NCBI GenBank assembly: GCA_001856825.1
Contig: ATMD01000001.1
Coordinates: 486,831 to 550,830 of the forward strand
DNA length: 64,000 nucleotides
Source of the DNA: Thermoplasmatales archaeon I-plasma
GTDB lineage: Archaea; Thermoplasmatota; Thermoplasmata; Thermoplasmatales; GCA-001856825
Reading direction: 5' to 3'
In this document: piece by piece, positions 8,662 through 17,741 of the stretch
Layout of the letters: every line of letters starts with the position of its first letter
How positions within the stretch are numbered: position 1 is the stretch's first letter
The notes under the pieces: model-generated
What the model was told of the DNA's origin: nothing
Database searches by the model: none
What the model saw: only the letters and a program-made list of their open reading frames with translations
Program-made: the position numbers and the translations under genes

Positions 8662-9518
8662 TATTTAGTTGTTGTCTTCCTCTTGGATATTTCTTTTATC
8701 ATATCCCATTGTTCGGCAGACAGTACAGAAAGGCCACTAAACTCGCCAGCACCCCTCAACCACTCCCCTCCATCTATTGTTACAACTTCGCCATTTATGA
8801 ACGACGCCTCTTCAGATATCAAGTATGTAGCGAGGTTTGCAATTTCCTCGAGATTGCCCGTTCTCCCCAGAGGTATGCGCTCCAACAGAGCCTTTTCCAT
8901 TCCTTCCAGGGGGAAGAGGTTTTTCCTTGTAGCCGGAGTAGGGAATGCTCCTGGTGCAATGGCGACGTGCCTGATTCCATACTTTGCCCATTCGACTGCA
9001 AGGGACCTGACGACGGCCAAAACGCCTGCCTTTGCAGCTGCAGATGGGACGACGTATGCTGAGCCAGTCCAGGCATAAGGTGTCACTATGTCCAATACTA
9101 CCCCACCCCTCTTGCTCCTGATCCAGCGTTTCCCCATTTCAAGTGTCATGTATATTGTTCCGTGAAGGACAATGTTAAGGATTGAGTCTACAGCGTGAGG
9201 GGACAATTTCTCGGTGGGAGAAACGAAATTACCAGCAGCGTTGTTCACTAATACGTCAATGGGACCTATTTCCTCCTGAAAGAAATCGAGTGCCTGTGAA
9301 ATCTGCTCCGGGTTCCTCACATCGCAGCTTCTGTAAGATGCAGTAATTCCATTGTTCCTGAAGTCGTCGACTGCCTCCTTCAGGACTTCCTCTCGTCTAC
9401 CCAAGATTGCTATCTTTGCCCCCAGAGAACCGTATTTTTTCGCTATGCTGTTTCCAATTCCTGTGCCACCACCTGTTATCAAAATGGCTTTGTCCTTCAG
9501 CAGATCATTCCTGAACAT
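8661..9518 (-). CDS. Short-chain dehydrogenase resembling 2,4-dienoyl-CoA reductase
   Basis: A 285-residue SDR with the cofactor motif TGGGTGIG at residues 15-22 and the structural NNAAG at 92-96. The usual YxxxK is SAAAK (Ser159, Lys163), so the catalytic Tyr is absent. Loss of this Tyr together with NNAAGNF and the ILNIVLHGT helix matches 2,4-dienoyl-CoA reductases, which use NADPH to reduce unsaturated acyl-CoA during fatty-acid oxidation. This makes it an odd partner for the DAO gene that overlaps its stop codon. The assignment to dienoyl-CoA reductase is moderate; membership of the SDR superfamily is firm. Confidence 0.85.
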   Translation of the reverse strand: MFRNDLLKDKAILITGGGTGIGNSIAKKYGSLGAKIAILGRREEVLKEAVDDFRNNGITASYRSCDVRNPEQISQALDFFQEEIGPIDVLVNNAAGNFVSPTEKLSPHAVDSILNIVLHGTIYMTLEMGKRWIRSKRGGVVLDIVTPYAWTGSAYVVPSAAAKAGVLAVVRSLAVEWAKYGIRHVAIAPGAFPTPATRKNLFPLEGMEKALLERIPLGRTGNLEEIANLATYLISEEASFINGEVVTIDGGEWLRGAGEFSGLSVLSAEQWDMIKEISKRKTTTK

Positions 9519-9607
9519 GATTTCTGATATGTACTAACTACAATAAATAATAGCTGGAATTGAAGGATGGAAATCAGTTGCCTTTGACTACTATTCCATA
9601 AGTATTG

Positions 9608-11716
9608 TCAGCTAGGAACCTGCCTCTCTTCTGTCTGTTTCCTGATTATTGTCTTTCTTCCTTCCCAGGCTCCGCCTATTTTCCTGGTAAGTGCGAGTGA
9701 ATTCAGGACTACGGAAGTCGAGCTCATCCCCATAGCAAGCGCCGCCAGCATAGGCAGGAAGGAATATATTGAAAGCCCAAAAAACGGAACGAGAACGCCG
9801 CCAGCTACCGGTATGAGAACAGAGTTGTATCCTACTGCCCATCCTATATTCTGCTTTATTTTTGATATTGTTTTTTCACCTATTATTTTCACTAGCACAA
9901 GCTGTCTAAGGTCGTTATTAAGCAAAATTATGTCACCGCTCTCCCTTGCAACATCCGTTCCTGAACCCATTGCTATCCCTACGTCTGCTGTTTCTAATGC
10001 TACGCTATCGTTTATTCCATCCCCTGTGAACATTACATAGTCCCCTTCCCTCTGGTAATTCAGTATTATGTCTGATTTGCCTTCAGGGAGAACCTCTGCG
10101 TGAAAACTGTCTACACCCAGCTGTTTTGCTACTCTAATTGCCTCGGTCTTGGAATCGCCAGTGATGATGGTGGTCTTGATCCCCATCTCCTTCATCTTTG
10201 ATATAGTCCATGCGGCACCTTCCCTAATCCTGTAATCAAGGGAGATTGTGCCAACTTCATTTCCTTCCATCCGTACGGAGACAACTGAACCACCGACCCC
10301 GCTTGATCTGTTTACACTTATTTCTCTTCCATTCACCTTTCCTGATATACCCATTCCAGGCGTTTCCTTGATGTCAGTGGCAGGCTCCATTCCAACACCC
10401 GTCTTTTTTGCTTCTCTAACTATTGCCTTCGCTATGGGGTGATTTGATGATGCCTCTACTGAAGCAGCTAGAGATAAAATCCCCTTCTCGTCAAGATCAG
10501 ATGTCCGTGAGATGGCCTTTATTGTCGGATCAGGTTCAGTCAAGGTCCCGGTCTTATCGAATATTGCCCTCGTAACCTTAGACAACCTGTCTAGGGAACT
10601 GGTATTCTTGACTATTATGCCGTTTCTTGAAGCGTAGTTCGATGATATCAAAAGCGTAATTGGTCCTGCCAACCCAATTGCACAAGGGCAAGCTATTACA
10701 ACAACAGATACAAAGACAAGTATTGCCATTTCGAACGGCTGGGCGTACCCTATTCTTGAAAGATAAAAATACCAGAAAAAGCTGGAAAACAGTGCCGCTA
10801 TTAGCACAACGGGTACGAATATTGAGGAAAATACATCTGCTATCCTTTGGATCTTTGCCCTCCCTGAAATAGCCCTCTGTATCAGTTCATAAATCTGTCT
10901 AATCGTGCTGTCTTTTCCTGTTCTTTCTATCACTATCTTCAAAACTCCATTTAAGTTGGAGGTACCTGATGTTACTTTCTGACCTATTGTTTTCAGTACT
11001 GGGTGCTGCTCGCCGGTCAGCATCGATTCGTCAACTTCGCTCTCTCCATCGTAAATGGTACCATCTGCAGGAATCGTTTCTCCTGGCTTGACCAGTATCT
11101 TATCCCCCTTCCTGAGTTCATCTGTTTTCTTGTCTACGGTCTGTCCATCTCCCATTATTGCATGGGAAACATTTGGAACAAGGGAGAGAAGCTTTGAAGC
11201 CGACCTGTTTGCCCTTGTCTTAGTGATATTCTCAATGAAATTTCCGGTAAGGATGAGGGTAATGATAAACGCAGATGCATCGAAAAATACGCCAGGATTT
11301 TGAGCAGCTCCATGAATGAACGTTACGTACGACGAGTAAACAAATGCTGTGATGGTCCCCAAAGAAATCAGTACGTCCATGTTCCCCATTCTGCTTCTGA
11401 TTGCATGATATGCCCCTTCATAGAATCCAAAACCCGAGTACAGTTGAACAGGGACAGCAAGAATGAAAAGGAGAACGTCCTTAGTGATATAGCCGTTTAA
11501 AATTGCATGTGAAACTGTATAATTTATAACTATTATGGGGATTGCGAGAATCCACCCTACCAGCAGCCTTCTCTTGAGCTTAATAGCTTCCTTTTCAGGC
11601 GAGGTGTACTTATCCTGGCAGCCTTTCGAGCAGAAATAAAATGTTTGACCGTCTACGGTTGATGTAAGCGACCCTTCTTCAGGCACATACATTCCACAGA
11701 CCGGGTCAGTTGGCAT
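9608..11716 (-). CDS. copA: Copper(I)-exporting P1B-type ATPase with N-terminal YHS domain
   Basis: A 702-residue pump that drives Cu(I) out of the cytoplasm with ATP. The order is a YHS metal-binding domain (DPVCGM, Cys7, Cys29, Cys33), membrane helices, the CPC ion motif at 343-345, the phosphorylation loop DKTGTLT (Asp387), the nucleotide-site SSNHPIAKA and GDGIND. YN in the seventh helix and MGMSSTS in the eighth are the Cu(I)-specific residues of the P1B-1 class. The usual HMA domain is replaced by the YHS domain. It follows the small YHS gene by 13 bases and is divergent from the TRASH-domain regulator, so copper induction is likely. Confidence 0.94.
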   Translation of the reverse strand: MPTDPVCGMYVPEEGSLTSTVDGQTFYFCSKGCQDKYTSPEKEAIKLKRRLLVGWILAIPIIVINYTVSHAILNGYITKDVLLFILAVPVQLYSGFGFYEGAYHAIRSRMGNMDVLISLGTITAFVYSSYVTFIHGAAQNPGVFFDASAFIITLILTGNFIENITKTRANRSASKLLSLVPNVSHAIMGDGQTVDKKTDELRKGDKILVKPGETIPADGTIYDGESEVDESMLTGEQHPVLKTIGQKVTSGTSNLNGVLKIVIERTGKDSTIRQIYELIQRAISGRAKIQRIADVFSSIFVPVVLIAALFSSFFWYFYLSRIGYAQPFEMAILVFVSVVVIACPCAIGLAGPITLLISSNYASRNGIIVKNTSSLDRLSKVTRAIFDKTGTLTEPDPTIKAISRTSDLDEKGILSLAASVEASSNHPIAKAIVREAKKTGVGMEPATDIKETPGMGISGKVNGREISVNRSSGVGGSVVSVRMEGNEVGTISLDYRIREGAAWTISKMKEMGIKTTIITGDSKTEAIRVAKQLGVDSFHAEVLPEGKSDIILNYQREGDYVMFTGDGINDSVALETADVGIAMGSGTDVARESGDIILLNNDLRQLVLVKIIGEKTISKIKQNIGWAVGYNSVLIPVAGGVLVPFFGLSIYSFLPMLAALAMGMSSTSVVLNSLALTRKIGGAWEGRKTIIRKQTEERQVPS

Positions 11717-11729
11717 TTAGGTCAGCCCA

Positions 11730-11870
11730 TCATCTTGTGTATTTCAGTGGGTTTTTGTCAAATTCCATTTTGCAGTGGTTGCTGCAGAAATAGTACGTCT
11801 TCCCTTTGTATTCAGATCTAATTTCCGTGTCTTCCTTAACCTTCATTCCGCATATAACATCTATTGCCAT
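11730..11870 (-). CDS. Small YHS-domain protein, candidate copper carrier
   Basis: A 46-residue protein consisting of a single YHS domain: ICGM (Cys7), YYFCSNHC (Cys29, Cys33). The Cys spacing is identical to that of the YHS domain at the start of the adjacent CopA. The stop codon lies 13 bases before the copA ATG, so the two are co-transcribed. By position and metal ligands it could hand Cu(I) to CopA as CopZ does in bacteria, although it has no HMA fold. That role is inference; the domain and its Cys residues are read directly. Confidence 0.8.
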   Translation of the reverse strand: MAIDVICGMKVKEDTEIRSEYKGKTYYFCSNHCKMEFDKNPLKYTR

Positions 11871-11945
11871 GGGATGTCATTATTCCCATTTACTTAATGG
11901 TGTACTATACGAAATGTTAAAATAGAAACTAATGCTCTTTACATT
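11871..11945. promoter_or_regulatory. Divergent promoter region of the copper cluster
   Basis: A 75-base AT-rich gap between the small YHS/copA operon (leftward) and the TRASH-domain regulator (rightward). It must carry both promoters and is the natural place for the operator bound by the regulator. No clean palindrome could be picked out by eye. Confidence 0.5.
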
Positions 11946-12473
11946 GTGAGAAGAAATATTACAGACATAGAACAAAGATTGATTGTTCTATTAAAGAGGA
12001 ATTCAAGAATCACAATAACGGAAATTTCTAAGGAATTAGGCGTGAGCAGAATAACGGCAAAGAAGGCCCTTGACACATTGACCAGGAGTGGCCGGATTAA
12101 GCGTTTCACAGTTACGCTGGAGGATGAAAACAGAGAGATGGTGCTCGTTAGAACAGATGACGCATCAAGAATACCTTCAGAATATGTGATCGAAAGGTTC
12201 AAGCTTATTGATGGGTCCTTTATTAGTGTGCTTTTTTACGAAGACCTTCTCTCGATAAAGGATGCACATATCAATGGTGTTGACATTGCTGTTTCAAGGG
12301 AACAGAATGAAAATGTGTTTAGGATGGAGGGCCTCCATTGCGATTATTGCGGCAACGAAATTAAAGGGAAGCCCATAATGGTTGAAATCGGTGGAAAGAC
12401 ATATTACGCCTGCTGTCCCAATTGTGAAAGGGATCTGAAGAAGAGAAGAGAACTAATGCCAAATATGGATTAA
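11946..12473 (+). CDS. copT: Lrp-like copper-responsive regulator with C-terminal TRASH domain
   Basis: 175 residues from a GTG start. The N terminus is an Lrp/AsnC-type winged helix (IEQRLIVLLKRN to RITAKKALDTLTRSGRIKRF, residues 8-52). The last 45 residues hold a TRASH metal-binding domain with Cys pairs in HCDYCG and YYACCPNC. This architecture is that of the archaeal CopT/CopR copper regulators. Its position, divergent from the copper pump operon, fits a sensor of cytoplasmic copper. Whether it acts as activator or repressor cannot be read. No ATG lies in frame upstream, so GTG at 11946 is taken as the start. Confidence 0.85.
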   Translation: MRRNITDIEQRLIVLLKRNSRITITEISKELGVSRITAKKALDTLTRSGRIKRFTVTLEDENREMVLVRTDDASRIPSEYVIERFKLIDGSFISVLFYEDLLSIKDAHINGVDIAVSREQNENVFRMEGLHCDYCGNEIKGKPIMVEIGGKTYYACCPNCERDLKKRRELMPNMD

Positions 12474-12679
12474 CCACTATCCTGATTCCACTAAGTATTA
12501 TGATAAGGAGGGGGAAAAGAGCATTATTCAGGCTTTCCATGTTTACAAGACGTTAATAAAATGATGAACTCAATAGTCTATTTGTAAAGAAATAGATTAT
12601 GTATTAAGGCAGCATCAATATAATGAAGCAATGAAAGTCAACGATGGACAATGTACCCCCCTAAGGAAGTGATTGGTCA

Positions 12680-13027
12680 ATGGTATTAGTTGATAGAAAG
12701 AGAACCAGGACGATCGAAGTGGGCAAGGGGGTAATTCTCGTTGATGAAGACGTGTTGCTGTATGCAAAAAATAAAACGCTAATGATGGACTTAGCGGCAG
12801 AAAAAGGACCTTGCACGGATGATTACTGTAAGGTGATAATGACCTTGAGTCTTAAAGTTAAGGAAGACCCACCCAGCAAGAATTTGAAAATGTATGAGGT
12901 CGGGGGGTGTACAATAGCCATCACGGATGCAGTGTACAGGTCTATCGACAGGGGTAGGGAGCGAGTTACAATAAGCAAAACATTCTCTGGAAATCTCTTC
13001 GCCAAAGGTTTCTCCCTTACAAAGTAA
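12680..13027 (+). CDS. Unknown small protein with conserved-looking cysteines
   Basis: A 115-residue soluble protein. Cysteines occur in GPCTDDYCK (about residues 44-50) and GGCTI (about 75). The strand-rich layout faintly recalls small HesB/IscA-like proteins, but no motif is strong enough to assign it. A purine-rich string ending GGAAGTGAT lies 5-13 bases before the ATG and can serve as ribosome-binding site. It stands 206 bases after the copper regulator on the same strand; a part in metal handling is possible but unproven. Confidence 0.6.
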   Translation: MVLVDRKRTRTIEVGKGVILVDEDVLLYAKNKTLMMDLAAEKGPCTDDYCKVIMTLSLKVKEDPPSKNLKMYEVGGCTIAITDAVYRSIDRGRERVTISKTFSGNLFAKGFSLTK

Positions 13028-13108
13028 GCAAACTTTTCTCAAGAAGGAACTTCTAATTAAGCCCCACCAGGAAGAGAAAGTAGATAATCTAGTTCATCTT
13101 CGTGATTT

Positions 13109-13255
13109 ATGGCGCTCGGAAAGAGGGACCTAGACCGGAAGAAAAAGAACTTGGAGAACAAGCTCAAAGAATTAGAGGAAAAAGCTAGGAAAAACCCATT
13201 AAATAAAGCACTTCAAGAAGAGTTAGCGGAATTCAGAAAGAAATTAAAAGAATAA
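13109..13255 (+). CDS. Small lysine-rich coiled-coil protein
   Basis: A 48-residue frame from ATG 13109 to TAA 13253-13255. The composition is about one third Lys/Arg and one quarter Glu, with a heptad-like run (LENKLKELEEKARKNP, then LQEELAEFRKKLKE) that predicts two helices forming a hairpin or coiled coil. I cannot assign a function. The strong amphipathic pattern and the ATG start support a real gene, but its small size keeps confidence moderate. Confidence 0.5.
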   Translation: MALGKRDLDRKKKNLENKLKELEEKARKNPLNKALQEELAEFRKKLKE

Positions 13256-13292
13256 AAAAAGGAATCTGGGGCTAATTCACCTATTGATGGCA

Positions 13293-13910
13293 CTAGATAT
13301 AGTCATCTGAAGATTCTGTTGCATCCTTTTCTCTTATTATCTTCTTAAGCAGGGGGTGTGGGTCCACTGGTGGTGTATAATCCACCTCTTTTGGCGTCAA
13401 AGCTTTTGAATCATTGTGTATCGGATGTTTTGCAGATAGTACGCTTTTCTTTTCAGTATCCCTTACCAACAGCTCAGACATTGCTCCTCCCACAAATCCA
13501 AATGCAACAAGCACCGCCCAGTTAGATGGGAAAAATGCGAGGTAATATGGGAAGCTCGTGAACATTTGCCCGACTGCGGAAAGGAACCATGCTCCATAGG
13601 GGGATACAGTTCCAAGGTGATATACTATAGTTGAAGACAGGAAGTAAGTTACTGAAGTTGGAACTTGGACTATGTATGTGAATATGAAGGACACGACTCC
13701 AATCATACCAGCGACTATGGCCGTTATCAAAAGACCCTTGTATTTTGAGCCAGAAGTTCTGCCCGATACGTATCCTGAAACCATTGGGCCGAATATCGGC
13801 AACCACCATAGCAGTAGCGTGGCTACTAGTGCAATGACAAGAGAGGACTTCCAGGAGTACTTGCCCCTTTCCTTATACCTATGCCACCCTTTCAGTAGTA
13901 TGTGTGACAT
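13293..13910 (-). CDS. Multi-pass membrane protein of unknown function
   Basis: About 205 residues from the ATG at 13910 (MSHILLKGW). An in-frame start at 13979 exists, but TATA-like TTTTATT lies 26-32 bases before 13910, which supports the shorter form. Four or so hydrophobic helices occupy residues 25-155; the first carries LPIFGPMVSGYVSGRTSG, a glycine-rich membrane motif found in small archaeal membrane proteins. The last 50 residues are polar, with KEVDYTPPVDPHP, and probably lie in the cytoplasm. The function is unknown. Confidence 0.7.
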   Translation of the reverse strand: MSHILLKGWHRYKERGKYSWKSSLVIALVATLLLWWLPIFGPMVSGYVSGRTSGSKYKGLLITAIVAGMIGVVSFIFTYIVQVPTSVTYFLSSTIVYHLGTVSPYGAWFLSAVGQMFTSFPYYLAFFPSNWAVLVAFGFVGGAMSELLVRDTEKKSVLSAKHPIHNDSKALTPKEVDYTPPVDPHPLLKKIIREKDATESSDDYI

Positions 13911-14078
13911 TGGTCTGACAATATTAATTAAGAATAAAAGCTTTTCCGTATCTTGCCGTATGTAATTATTTAACCACATTTCCTCAATTCAGGCCGTAGG
14001 AAATGACTAGAAATGACCAATTTCTATTCCAGGCTTTTGAATAAGGTAGTAGGCGTCAGACGACTTCTGAAAAGGATT

Positions 14079-15095
14079 TTAATCCTTATGGTCATTGAAC
14101 TCTTCATATAGAGATATTAGCTCTTTGATCTCTCTTTCAGTTGCGAATTCCATAGACCTTGTCCTCAATATCTCAGGGTCCCTTCTATTTTTTAGCGCGA
14201 ACTGGATTGTCTCCCCAAATTTTTCAATGCTGCTTAGAAACCCGTAACCTCCTACCGTTTCCTTGAAGATTGGAAGGTCATTTAGAACTACATTTGTGCC
14301 ACAGGCTAATGCCTCAATCGGGGGGAGACCAAAACCTTCTGCATCAGATATGTATACGAACAAATCTGCGTTTGAAAGATACCTCCGGAGGGCTGTGAAA
14401 TCTAATTTGCCAAGCTGAAAGATATTCCCACTTCTTATTGCAAGCTCCCCGAGCTTCTTTGCCCTCTCTGTCCAGGCATTTGTCGGGCCAATGTGGTAAA
14501 GCTCCATATCCTTCTGACCTGCGACGATTTCGTAGAGCAAATCAAAACGCTTTCTTGGATTGAAGTCCCCTACAGTTACCAAATGGATTTTCCCATTGTC
14601 TGGATAAGGGCTGTTTGAATCCCTGAAGAACTTAGAAACATCTATACCCTCATAAATCACCCTTAATCTGTCTTCGGGAATGTTAAGGTTTTCCATAAGC
14701 TCAGTCTTTACCTGCCTAGTTGAAACTACAAGTATCTTCGCACTTAAGGCTCGATTAAACATCATTCTATAAGCAGACTTATCGTATCTCCCCTTTATAA
14801 AGTTCGATGGCTGAAGGAAAGGAATGATGTCATGTATTGTGACTATATCTACCCCTTCAGGGCTTAGTTCTGGTACCAATGCATGAATTGGATGATCGAA
14901 ATTTCCATGAACCCTAAGCCCAAACCTCTGCGAAACAATGCCTCCATACGGTTTTCCTGCTATTGAGAATTCCACCTTCCTTACACCAAACGATTTGAAA
15001 GGGTAATTGGCTTCTGAAAGTCCTTTCAGGATGCGTTCAGAGTAGTGCTTGTTTCCACTTGGAACTCTAAGTTTGGGGTAAATGATGGTTAGCAC
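14079..15095 (-). CDS. Glycosyltransferase, GT4-like
   Basis: A 338-residue GT-B fold enzyme. The C-terminal half has the retaining GT4 nucleotide-sugar signature AEGFGLPPIEALACGT with the acidic pair, preceded by the strand LVTVGDFNPRKRFDLL that begins the second Rossmann domain. VTIHDIIPFL lies in the first domain. It transfers a sugar from a nucleotide donor, probably onto a lipid or glycan at the inner face of the membrane; donor and acceptor are not readable. A GT2 enzyme is divergently encoded 300 bases away, so a surface-glycan locus is likely. Confidence 0.87.
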   Translation of the reverse strand: MLTIIYPKLRVPSGNKHYSERILKGLSEANYPFKSFGVRKVEFSIAGKPYGGIVSQRFGLRVHGNFDHPIHALVPELSPEGVDIVTIHDIIPFLQPSNFIKGRYDKSAYRMMFNRALSAKILVVSTRQVKTELMENLNIPEDRLRVIYEGIDVSKFFRDSNSPYPDNGKIHLVTVGDFNPRKRFDLLYEIVAGQKDMELYHIGPTNAWTERAKKLGELAIRSGNIFQLGKLDFTALRRYLSNADLFVYISDAEGFGLPPIEALACGTNVVLNDLPIFKETVGGYGFLSSIEKFGETIQFALKNRRDPEILRTRSMEFATEREIKELISLYEEFNDHKD

Positions 15096-15393
15096 GTAGA
15101 AATAGTGAAAACGTAGTTATAAGACTTATCAAGTATTCAACGAGGTGATATTCCCATCGACCAGGTTTTATGAAATCGTGTTAGGCGCTAATTTCATCTA
15201 TTGCAAATAAGGATATGCAGAGAGGAGAACCATAATACTTTTGGAGGAAAATTGCACCGGTAGTCTATTAAGTCTAGGTAGTTAGCCATAGAGCAATTGA
15301 TTCTAAACTCATACAGGGCATTCACACGGAGACCAGAATAAAATATCCGAATCTTAAATAGCTGATTCACATAGCGAAACAGGGAGGAGTGCA
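15096..15393. other. Divergent intergenic region between two glycosyltransferases
   Basis: About 300 bases holding the promoters of both glycosyltransferase genes. No supported gene, RNA or repeat was seen. GGGAGGAG at about 15381-15388 is a strong ribosome-binding site 5-6 bases before the TTG start of the rightward gene. Confidence 0.5.
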
Positions 15394-16182
15394 TTGTCCT
15401 CAATCACAGTATTGATCACCTCATACAACGACAAGCGCATAGTGTCGACACTGGATTCTCTGATGAAGCAGACAATTAAGCCTAGGGAAATTCTTGTCGC
15501 GGATGGAGGGACCAAGTGGGACATAAGAGAGATATGCAATAAGTATGGTGCCATTTACCGGTTATTTCCAGGAAATGTCGTACAGACGAGAAATGAAGCG
15601 ATAAAAATCATTGAGAGTGAAATAATTGCATTCATAGACACAGATGAGGTCGCAACGCCGGCATGGCTTGAGAACCTAACAAAACCAATCATTGATGGAT
15701 TCGCAGATTTCTCTGGCGGGCCAACAAAACATCACGAACCTCAATCTGAACCAGAAAGATATCTAAACTTGCTAGAGGATGACCTTTACAACAACCTAGT
15801 CAGGGAAAGCATAACATACCTTCCTATGGGAAATTCAGCTTGGAAGAAGGAGGTGTTCGAGAAATTGGGCGGATTCGACCTATCAATTTCCGGTGGTGGG
15901 GAAGATTATGACCTGAACCTAAGGGCAATTAAATCTGGGTACAAAGGAGTTTTCGTAGAGGGCGCATCTGTATTCCACGATCATTCTGAAGTTAGTTCCT
16001 ACCGAAAGCTTGCAATGAAGAGATACTCCTACCTTAGAGCAACGGCAAAGACCTATCTTAAAAATGGTGTTCTGTCGATCGGAATGAAAGGCGTTTCCCG
16101 TGTAAGGGTCAAGCATCCATTCTACCTAGTTGAAACAATTATGAAGCCAATTGCGCTTATAGATGCCATGACGAGGAAGTAA
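15394..16182 (+). CDS. Glycosyltransferase family 2 protein
   Basis: A 262-residue GT-A enzyme. The start is a TTG, chosen because GGAGGAG lies just upstream and the protein begins with the canonical strand ITVLITSYNDKRIVSTLDSL. The UDP-sugar contact (VADGGTK), the metal-binding DTDE (replacing DxD) at about residues 79-82 and the GGGEDYDLNLR acceptor-side motif are present. It adds a sugar from a nucleotide donor by inversion. Two hydrophobic stretches near the C terminus may touch the membrane. The broken phosphodiesterase gene follows 34 bases later. Confidence 0.87.
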   Translation: MSSITVLITSYNDKRIVSTLDSLMKQTIKPREILVADGGTKWDIREICNKYGAIYRLFPGNVVQTRNEAIKIIESEIIAFIDTDEVATPAWLENLTKPIIDGFADFSGGPTKHHEPQSEPERYLNLLEDDLYNNLVRESITYLPMGNSAWKKEVFEKLGGFDLSISGGGEDYDLNLRAIKSGYKGVFVEGASVFHDHSEVSSYRKLAMKRYSYLRATAKTYLKNGVLSIGMKGVSRVRVKHPFYLVETIMKPIALIDAMTRK

Positions 16183-16216
16183 GATTTTTTTTATATCTGT
16201 TTCTCATAGGCCGAAG

Positions 16217-17634
16217 GTGAAAGTAGTAGTAATCGGGATCGATGGAGCAACCTGGGATCCTATTTTGCCCTATATTGAAAAAAATATGCTGCCAGGTTAT
16301 TCAAAATTTTGGAATGAAGGTCTTCATGGCGCCCTCATCTCAACAATCCCTTACATTACACAGCCCGGCTGGAAGGCATATTCAATGGGAAAGAATCCTG
16401 GTAAAATGGGCGTCTATTTCTGGTCCAGGATAGACTGGAAGAATTTTGCAATCAAGAACATTAACTCTCTTGGATTCGATGGGAAGGACTACTGGGACAT
16501 TCTTTCTGAGAAAAAGTACACTGTCGCAATAATCGATATGCCATCTACCTATCCTCCGAAGAAAGTGAATGGTGTTATGCTAAGCGGATTTCCAAAAGGA
16601 GATGGAACTTGGGTATATCCTGAAAATTTCCAGGACCAAATTCCACAGGACTACGTAAAGGACTCAATTCACCTGTTCACAAAGGATGAAGACCCGGAAG
16701 TGACAATGAGCGGGATTGAGAAAGATATCAAATCAAGGTTTGACATGGCAGAAAGGTTGTGGGACCCTGAATCTGGTCCATATCAGCGTTGTGATGAACG
16801 AACCACGTTTTCACTTCTTGTGGAACCTTGAGAGAATAATGTTCAGGAACTTTCAGGCAAATGACGCTGGAATAATGAGGATTCTAGAGAAGAATAAGGA
16901 TGGCATCACTATACTAATGAGTGACCACGGTAACGGTCCAATAGAGGATGAGTTCTATGCAAATGAATACCTGGCAAAGGAGGGGTTGCTAGTTAAGAAT
17001 GATAGGAAAAGCCCAATATTATCCAGGGAGGCAATTGTTAGCATAGGAAAAAAGACAGGGCTCTACAAGGTGGCTAGAAACCTGCCAAACAATCTTCAGG
17101 AGAAAATAGTCAAGAGGGTCCAACAATTTGACAGCGACATGGAAACATCATCATTGGACCAACTTATAAACTGGAAGAAATCTAAGGTGATTGCCTTGGA
17201 TGAAGGTCTATTCTACATTAATCCAATGTTTTATGAGGAAAAGGAGGAAATATTGGAAGAACTTGGTAAAAAGTTGAAAGCTATTAAGTCCAAGAGCGGT
17301 AGGCCGCTTTATAATAAGGTATTGGCAGGGACAGAAATTTACTGGGGACCACATATTTCAGATGCTCCGGATGCGTGTCGCCATCACGAACGATATTTAC
17401 CATCAAAGATATCAGTTATCCGGTTACATGTGGGCATCGGATATACCAGAAAAGAAGATGGGATTTAGGACCAGACAGGTAGGACATCACCGTATAAGAG
17501 GAATATTTGGGATGGTAGGCCCCGGAATAGAGCCAAAACAGATGGATGCTAGCATATATGATCTAGCACCTACAATCTTGAAGTTGTTTGGCTGCGATAT
17601 ACCAGATGACATGGACGGTAGACCACTCATTTAG
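16217..17634 (+). pseudogene. Alkaline-phosphatase-superfamily phosphodiesterase broken by two frameshifts
   Basis: Three successive frames together encode one type I phosphodiesterase/nucleotide pyrophosphatase: 16217 to about 16762 (starts VVVIGIDGATWDPI, metal-binding Asp), about 16770 to 17370 (contains MSDHGNGP, metal ligands) and 17370 to 17634 (ends ASIYDLAPTILKLFG and DDMDGRPLI). The family order is preserved across the breaks, and each break shifts the frame by +1. The intact relative at 32897-34285 gives the expected order. It is either a decaying gene or carries two base-calling errors. Its original role was probably cleavage of a phosphate or nucleotide-sugar diester linked to the neighbouring glycosyltransferases. 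Confidence 0.8.
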
Positions 17635-17741
17635 AAAGGGAGTAAAATAGTACGGACAGAAGGAACGTTATTATAATCTCCATCGGGTCTTCCATAAGGA
17701 CCTTTGGAACAGGTGGAGTCTGGAGCTTCACCCCGCTATTC

